Of a stretch of DNA of 9,972 nucleotides, positions 6,546 to 9,972 are shown piece by piece; within the stretch, counting starts at the first letter, position 1; each line of letters begins with the position of its first letter. This DNA comes from an uncultured Collinsella sp. (lineage in GTDB: Bacteria > Actinomycetota > Coriobacteriia > Coriobacteriales > Coriobacteriaceae). The stretch is taken from NCBI GenBank assembly GCA_902494605.1, contig CABUUG010000063.1:1-9972 (forward strand), in the 5' to 3' direction. The notes below the pieces were generated by a model, which saw nothing but the letters and a program-made list of their open reading frames with translations, had not been told where the DNA came from and made no database searches. The translations under genes were made by a program, and so were the position numbers.

Positions 6546-6786
6546 GTAGCAATTGCACTGCAGCTATGCCCTGGCTGCTGGTTTGATTCATAATCAAAGT
6601 TATCTCTTTGGGATTAAAGCTCGTTTTTGCTATGAGTGATTTTCTAATTCCGTTTAAAACGTAAAGACGCATTGGGTTGCAAGGACATAAGCAAATCGAA
6701 TTGAAATATAACCAGTGCTGTAACGTTACAAAAAAGATTATAGAATAGGAGTACCTTATAAGTCGCTTCTCTAGAAAGAAGAACAT
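6546..6786 (+). promoter_or_regulatory. AT-rich upstream region of the cysteine peptidase gene with two palindromes
   Basis: These 241 bases hold no convincing gene. Two operator-like palindromes stand out: TTTGATT-CAT-AATCAAA (6582-6598, perfect 7-bp arms) and TGTAACGTTACA (6719-6730, perfect 12-mer). A plausible -10 (TATAGA, 6739-6744) lies eight bases after the second palindrome, but the matching -35 (TGCTGT) is weak. This arrangement would suit an activator- or repressor-controlled promoter. The segment is clearly AT-richer than ettA. Confidence 0.45.
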
Positions 6787-7914
6787 ATGCTTTCGCGTCG
6801 TCGTTTTCTGCAACTTGTCGCGTCTTCAATTGTCGCCTTAGCCGCACGTCCGAAAGAGGTTTTTGCTTCGACGGGCAATATTGATGGTGAGCAGATACAA
6901 TTTACTTCTGAAATTGCGCAAGAGCTTGCCGATAAATATATAAAGGGACTCCTCGGCTATTCGTATACGCCTTCTGACCCTATTCCTTTTGTAGATGTTG
7001 ATGGGTCCCCGCTTGGTTACATTGTTCCGGTTGTGACATCCAATAGAGCCGCGGGCTATTTGGTTTTAGATGCTTCAGATGATGAAATACTTACGGGATA
7101 TCGTTTTGGAGACGGCTTAGTCAGCCCTATGGATCGGGGAGGAGATCTTGGTGTCGAGTCTTATTCTTTCAATAACCCAGTCGTAATGATCAATCCATTC
7201 GAATTCGGCGTGCAATCTTTGGACGGTTCAATAACAACAAATTGCGGAAGAACAATCCCGGCTGTTTCCATAGAAGGACGGCCTGTCGTTTTATCGAATA
7301 AACCTTCAAGCTGGAACGATGTTGTAATTTACGCAACTCAAATGCAGGATTACACAGTATCTGGATTTCGTTCCATTTCTCAGTTTATGTCATATGATGA
7401 AAGCGAGATTAAGAGGCTTACCGCCCACTATGCTTGTATGGTGACAGCTTTTTCGAACGTTGCGGAACTGTATGGCATTGCCAATTTATATAGCGACCCT
7501 TCGCAATATATGCAGATATGGAATTACACCAATACCCATGCTCTTTCCGATGAAGAACAGACTGTTCCCGGCGTTGTTTTGGGTGGAACGCCGATATCAA
7601 CCTGTGCAACGGGGTTTACAAATTACTGCGCAAGCAGAGGAAGTACTCTTATCGCCCGCACTGTCTCCTCTCCGGCTATCGCGAGCATTCAAAATGAGAT
7701 TAACTCTAATAGACCGAATGTTTTACATGCGAGTTTGTACAACGGATCAGCCCATTCTGTAACAGCGGAGGCTTACGCCACACTTACTGGTAAGAAAACT
7801 GGAGAGACAAGGCAGATGATTGGCATAGCGGACGGCTGGAATTCATCTTTATCCTTCCTGAAGTATGATCAGAGCTATTATGCGTGGACTTATGGAACGA
7901 CTTTTTCGAAGTAG
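6787..7914 (+). CDS. Tat-exported papain-like cysteine peptidase (C39-like/C10-like) with pro-region
   Basis: A 375-residue secreted protein. The N-terminus SRRRFLQL (3-10) matches the twin-arginine consensus SRRxFLK, followed by a hydrophobic stretch and a likely cleavage site after VFA (27). Residues about 35-110 look like the pro-region of streptopain-type peptidases, including AAGYLVLDASDDEILTGYRF (88-107). The catalytic half contains the papain-fold landmarks: nucleophile Cys217 in HYACMVTAFSNVAELYGI, a helix pair ending in FTNYCASRG (277-285), His323 in SAHSVTAEAY, and Asp349/Asn352 in IADGWNSS as third residue. The usual Gln a few residues before the Cys is not obvious. The ribosome site is GAAAGAAG, about six bases upstream. 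Codon use is AT-rich compared with neighbours, suggesting transfer. A lipoprotein gene overlaps its end. Substrate unknown; it may be an exported protease, a bacteriocin-type protease or an inactive relative. Confidence 0.7.
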   Translation: MLSRRRFLQLVASSIVALAARPKEVFASTGNIDGEQIQFTSEIAQELADKYIKGLLGYSYTPSDPIPFVDVDGSPLGYIVPVVTSNRAAGYLVLDASDDEILTGYRFGDGLVSPMDRGGDLGVESYSFNNPVVMINPFEFGVQSLDGSITTNCGRTIPAVSIEGRPVVLSNKPSSWNDVVIYATQMQDYTVSGFRSISQFMSYDESEIKRLTAHYACMVTAFSNVAELYGIANLYSDPSQYMQIWNYTNTHALSDEEQTVPGVVLGGTPISTCATGFTNYCASRGSTLIARTVSSPAIASIQNEINSNRPNVLHASLYNGSAHSVTAEAYATLTGKKTGETRQMIGIADGWNSSLSFLKYDQSYYAWTYGTTFSK

Positions 7915-8284
7915 GGCGATTCGTCTAGCCCTGTCTTTGGTGCTGATGGCTTCATTGGTGGGCTGTTCAACAAAGGAAGAGATATCGCGCGGAGGTTCCG
8001 GAGAAGTGACTGCGACAGACTCAGGTTCATTAGAAATAGCTGGCGGGCATGCCGATGTGATGTTACAAGGAAAAGGCGTGCTTAGGTCGATTGATGCTGA
8101 AGACGCTGTCTGCTCAATAGAGGATTTGAAGACAGGTGAAACTGCACCGTACCGAGTCTCAGATAATGCTGCGAATATGATTGAGTCGATACCGACTGGA
8201 GCGCAGGTTTCTTTTAGATACTTTGCTCCGCAACTTGAGGATGAGCTTGCTTCTCTGGTGTCTATATGCACCGATGACAACTAA
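7892..8284 (+). CDS. Small lipoprotein overlapping the peptidase gene
   Basis: A 130-residue predicted lipoprotein. A basic N-region (MERLFRSRAIR) is followed by a hydrophobic core and the lipobox SLVGC, with Cys25 as the lipidation site, leaving a mature domain of about 106 residues at the outer face of the membrane. The pattern GVLRSIDAEDAVCSIEDL, then YRVSD, then IPTGAQVSFRYF looks like a small beta-barrel (OB-like) fold, but I do not recognise a family. The start lies inside the peptidase gene (overlap 23 bases), so translation is probably coupled; in-frame ATGs at 7865 and 7880 are possible, and 7892 was chosen because it gives a normal-length signal peptide. No start has a good ribosome site. 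Streptopain-type peptidases are often encoded with an inhibitor, so an inhibitor or anchoring partner is an attractive inference, not shown. Confidence 0.72.
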   Translation: MERLFRSRAIRLALSLVLMASLVGCSTKEEISRGGSGEVTATDSGSLEIAGGHADVMLQGKGVLRSIDAEDAVCSIEDLKTGETAPYRVSDNAANMIESIPTGAQVSFRYFAPQLEDELASLVSICTDDN

Positions 8285-8339
8285 AAGGCCTGAATTCAAA
8301 AGGCCTCGGATGGTCAATTGGCTATCCGAGGCCTTTTTT
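8283..8339. terminator. Bidirectional Rho-independent terminator between convergent genes
   Basis: AAAAGGCCTCGGAT (8298-8311) pairs perfectly with ATCCGAGGCCTTTT (8324-8337), extended inward by a G-T and a G-C pair, and followed by T's to 8339. Read the other way, the stem again ends in a T run, so it serves both the lipoprotein gene (stop at 8284) and the minus-strand gene whose stop (8338-8340) lies inside the T tract. A second AAAAGGCCT at 8283-8291 repeats the start of the stem and could form a small competing hairpin. Confidence 0.88.
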
Positions 8340-9657
8340 ACTCGACCGGGGCTTCGACCTTGTCGATGGCCCAGGCGGCTCCGAGACCGCCGGTGGTGTT
8401 GCGGCGGATGCGCACGGTAACTTCGCGGCGCTCGCCGGCCTGCGTGTAGCACAGGGGGAAGCTTGCGCGGTTTCGCGCGGCCTCGATGGTACCGCGCTCG
8501 CGGGCGATCCAGTAGTACTCGCCGACAATGCCGAGGGTATCGGCGCCGTAGGGGAGATAGGTCGACAGCTGGTGCAGAAGCGGGCCGGGGCAGAAGACCT
8601 CGGTTGCGAAATCGACGGGGAAGTCCTCGGGGATGGTCGGTGCTGCGGGTGCGGGGGCTGGGGCCGCTGCGGATGCCGAAGCCGGTGCCGGTGCGGGAAT
8701 TTGTTCGCAAGCAGAGGTGGGCACGGATTTGATGACGGGTGCGGGCTCCGGCGTCGCTTCCGGCTTGATCGTGGAATCTGCGGGCTCCACGGTGGCGGGC
8801 GCGTCTGCAGCTGCAGTTTCAACCTCAACCTGCGTCGCGTTCTCGTTCTCGACGCTCGACTTTGTCTCGACCGGCGTGGAAGCCATGGTGGTGATGCCGG
8901 CATTGGCGTTCTCGGGGTCATAGACGACCGTGAGCGAGATGGCGGGCTGCGGCGTCTCGGGCTCCGGCGTCGACTCGGTAGCGCCTTGATCGGCGGGCTC
9001 GTCGGACTGATCGTCCTCGGCCTCGTTGCCAAAGACATCGCTGTTTTGGAACGCAGGCGTCTCGGGTTGGTCAACGGCTTCTTCGGTTGTCGACTTGGGA
9101 GCCTCGTTGAGCCCCGCAGTGGCTTCCTGCTCTGACATAACTTCGGGATCGGTCGTGGCGGCGATTTCGGTTCTGGCTTCTGCCGTCACCTCGATAGCGA
9201 CTTCGATCTCTGTCTCGGGCTCGGGCTCGGGCTCCGGCACAGCTTCAGCCACGGGTTCGGGTTCGGGCTCAGGACGTTTAACGTGCTTGGGGCGCACGGC
9301 CTTGAGGTCCTTCTCACCGCGCTTTTTCTTTTTGTAGGACTGCTTGGCGCCCTTGGCGGTCTTGGGCTTGTCCTCGCCCTTGGCAAGCGCAGCATCCCAG
9401 GCCTCGTTGGCGATGACGGTGGCATACAGGCGGCCGCCTTTAAAGACGGTCAGCTTAATGCAGTCGTTAAGTTCCTCGAGCAGCTCGCGCGTGGACTCAA
9501 AGCCCAGGTCATAAGCAGTCATGTCGCCTGCGGCGAGCGCCTCCTCGACCTGCGTCATAAACGTTTGCTTGCCGCATCCAATCGCATCGCGTAGCAGGCG
9601 ATACAGATAGATGTGGTTGCCCAGCGAAAGCGTGGGCCTAACTATTGTCTTGCTCAT
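8338..9657 (-). CDS. Hypothetical protein: N-terminal winged-helix (LOTUS-like?) domain, long Pro/Glu/Ala linker, C-terminal domain
   Basis: A 439-residue protein of unknown function, probably cytoplasmic since no signal peptide or membrane segment is seen. Residues about 12-90 form a compact domain. The stretch TAYDLGFESTRELLEELNDC followed by IKLTVFKGGRLYATV resembles the second half of LOTUS/OST-HTH RNA-binding winged helices, but I cannot confirm membership. Residues 93-127 are strongly basic (SYKKKKRG). From about 128 to 345 is a low-complexity linker: PEPEPEP blocks, acidic Thr/Glu stretches and an Ala/Pro run (PAPAPASASAAAPAPAPAAP), presumably disordered. Residues 346-436 are again ordered-looking (VFCPGPLLHQLSTYLPYGAD; VTVRIRRNTTGGLGAAWAID). 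The start at 9657 is supported by GAGGAG seven bases upstream; an in-frame ATG at 9696 would lie upstream of that site. A palindrome sits just before the ribosome site. The composition and linker suggest a tethering or RNA-associated role, as inference only. Confidence 0.78.
   Translation of the reverse strand: MSKTIVRPTLSLGNHIYLYRLLRDAIGCGKQTFMTQVEEALAAGDMTAYDLGFESTRELLEELNDCIKLTVFKGGRLYATVIANEAWDAALAKGEDKPKTAKGAKQSYKKKKRGEKDLKAVRPKHVKRPEPEPEPVAEAVPEPEPEPETEIEVAIEVTAEARTEIAATTDPEVMSEQEATAGLNEAPKSTTEEAVDQPETPAFQNSDVFGNEAEDDQSDEPADQGATESTPEPETPQPAISLTVVYDPENANAGITTMASTPVETKSSVENENATQVEVETAAADAPATVEPADSTIKPEATPEPAPVIKSVPTSACEQIPAPAPASASAAAPAPAPAAPTIPEDFPVDFATEVFCPGPLLHQLSTYLPYGADTLGIVGEYYWIARERGTIEAARNRASFPLCYTQAGERREVTVRIRRNTTGGLGAAWAIDKVEAPVE
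9214..9273. repeat. Hexanucleotide repeats encoding Glu-Pro runs
   Basis: CTCGGG is repeated three times head to tail with a fourth copy changed by one base (9214-9237), and a second cluster of TTCGGG/TTCGGG/CTCAGG lies at 9256-9273. On the minus strand they encode the PEPEPEPE and PEPEPEP blocks of the linker. Unit length of six keeps the frame when copies are gained or lost. Confidence 0.8.
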
Positions 9658-9669
9658 GGCAAATCTCCT

Positions 9670-9685
9670 CTTTACACATGTAAAG
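9670..9685. promoter_or_regulatory. Palindrome before the 439-residue protein gene
   Basis: CTTTACA (9670-9676) and TGTAAAG (9679-9685) are exact inverse complements separated by two bases. The element lies between a possible minus-strand -10 (TAAGAT, 9693 to 9688) and the GAGGAG ribosome site, close to the expected transcription start. It could be an operator. As an RNA hairpin it could form only with a larger loop, since two bases are too few. Confidence 0.55.
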
Positions 9686-9729
9686 CATCTTACCATCGCA
9701 TAGCGTTCGCCATGGCGGCGCCCAAGGCA

Positions 9730-9763
9730 AACGGGCGCGAACCGCTGTCGATTCGCGCCCGTT
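9730..9763 (-). terminator. Hairpin terminator of the minus-strand gene at the window edge
   Basis: AACGGGCGCGAA (9730-9741) and TTCGCGCCCGTT (9752-9763) pair perfectly over 12 bp with a ten-base loop. The stem lies 35 bases after the stop of the right-hand minus-strand gene and before the promoter of the next. The T run is short (TTT then GCC), so termination may be less efficient than at the other hairpins here. Confidence 0.7.
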
Positions 9764-9797
9764 ATACAGGTCGGTTATCTATGAGAGGCAAATGTGC

Positions 9798-9972
9798 TTA
9801 GTTGCCCGATGCCGTGCCTTGGCTCGAGTTGTCAGATGCCGTGCCGGACGCGGTTCCGCTCGAGCTGTTCGAGCTGTTGGTGTTGCTGCTGTCTGCTGTG
9901 CCCGTTCCCGAAGTGGTGTCGCTTGTCTGGCCGCCCGTGCTCGGCTGTGAACCGTCAGTCGTTTGGCTTGAG
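9798..9972 (-). CDS. C-terminal tail of an unidentified protein, Ser/Thr/Gly-rich, cut by window
   Basis: An open minus-strand frame enters at the window edge and ends at TAA (9800 to 9798). The 57 visible residues are almost only Ser, Thr, Gly, Asn, Asp, Ala and Gln (for example TGGQTSDTTSGTGTADSSN, then SSSGTASGTASDNSS, ending SQGTASGN). Such flexible tails end several Gram-positive surface and cell-wall proteins, including some penicillin-binding proteins, but the folded part lies outside, so no function can be given. Bias of composition, an orderly stop and a hairpin 35 bases downstream support a real gene end. A 12-residue near-repeat (GTASG/GTASD/GTASG) is visible within the tail. Confidence 0.65.
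   Translation of the reverse strand, partial: SSQTTDGSQPSTGGQTSDTTSGTGTADSSNTNSSNSSSGTASGTASDNSSQGTASGN

Noticed and set aside
6701..6729. TTGAAA as -35 box for the peptidase gene
   Set aside because: The hexamer 17 bases downstream (CGTTAC) is not a -10, and it falls inside the palindrome.
8572..9135. 187-residue Gly/Arg/Cys-rich plus-strand frame
   Set aside because: Composition is the complement of the Pro/Glu/Ala linker gene; no ribosome site or domain.
9214..9273. Possible CRISPR or minisatellite array
   Set aside because: Units are six bases, in frame and encode Pro-Glu; there are no spacers.
9658..9696. Earlier start (9696) for the 439-residue protein
   Set aside because: It would lie upstream of the GAGGAG site and the palindrome; ATG 9657 has correct spacing.

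Overview
The window looks like a chromosomal segment of a high-GC gut actinobacterium of the class Coriobacteriia, most likely Collinsella. This is inferred from the gene mix (FrlB/FrlD, SdpR/SdpI, TcdA, EttA), GC-rich codon use and short intergenic spaces. It is not proven by any marker gene. There are no rRNA or tRNA genes, no CRISPR array and no recognisable transposase.

Layout, left to right. (1) Bases 1-1614, plus strand: the 3' part of a sugar-isomerase (SIS) deglycase resembling FrlB, then a PfkB kinase resembling FrlD. Together they would phosphorylate and split fructosamines (Amadori products such as fructoselysine) into glucose 6-phosphate and an amino compound. (2) Bases 1615-1892: a convergent intergenic space filled by a 229-bp element with long inverted-repeat ends and internal hairpins. 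(3) Bases 1893-3487, minus strand: tcdA then tatD, a tRNA-modification enzyme and a TatD-type metallohydrolase, in one operon. (4) Bases 3667-4642, plus strand: an overlapping ArsR-type repressor (SdpR-like) and an SdpI-like membrane protein, behind a promoter with a palindromic operator and followed by a terminator. (5) Bases 4827-6506, plus strand: ettA, the translational-throttle ABC-F ATPase, with a strong terminator.

(6) Bases 6546-8284 form an AT-richer patch (about 40% GC in a sampled line, against about 65% in ettA). It holds a secreted papain-like cysteine peptidase with a twin-arginine signal and a pro-region. A small lipoprotein gene overlaps its 3' end. Two palindromes precede the peptidase gene and strong hairpin terminators flank the patch. 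It looks like an acquired exported module and is the most interesting protein-coding part of the window.

(7) Bases 8338-9657, minus strand: a 439-residue protein with an N-terminal winged-helix-like domain (possibly LOTUS/OST-HTH), a basic stretch, a very long Pro/Glu/Ala/Thr linker and a conserved-looking C-terminal domain. (8) Bases 9798-9972, minus strand: the Ser/Thr/Gly-rich C-terminal tail of a gene that runs off the window, with a hairpin after its stop.
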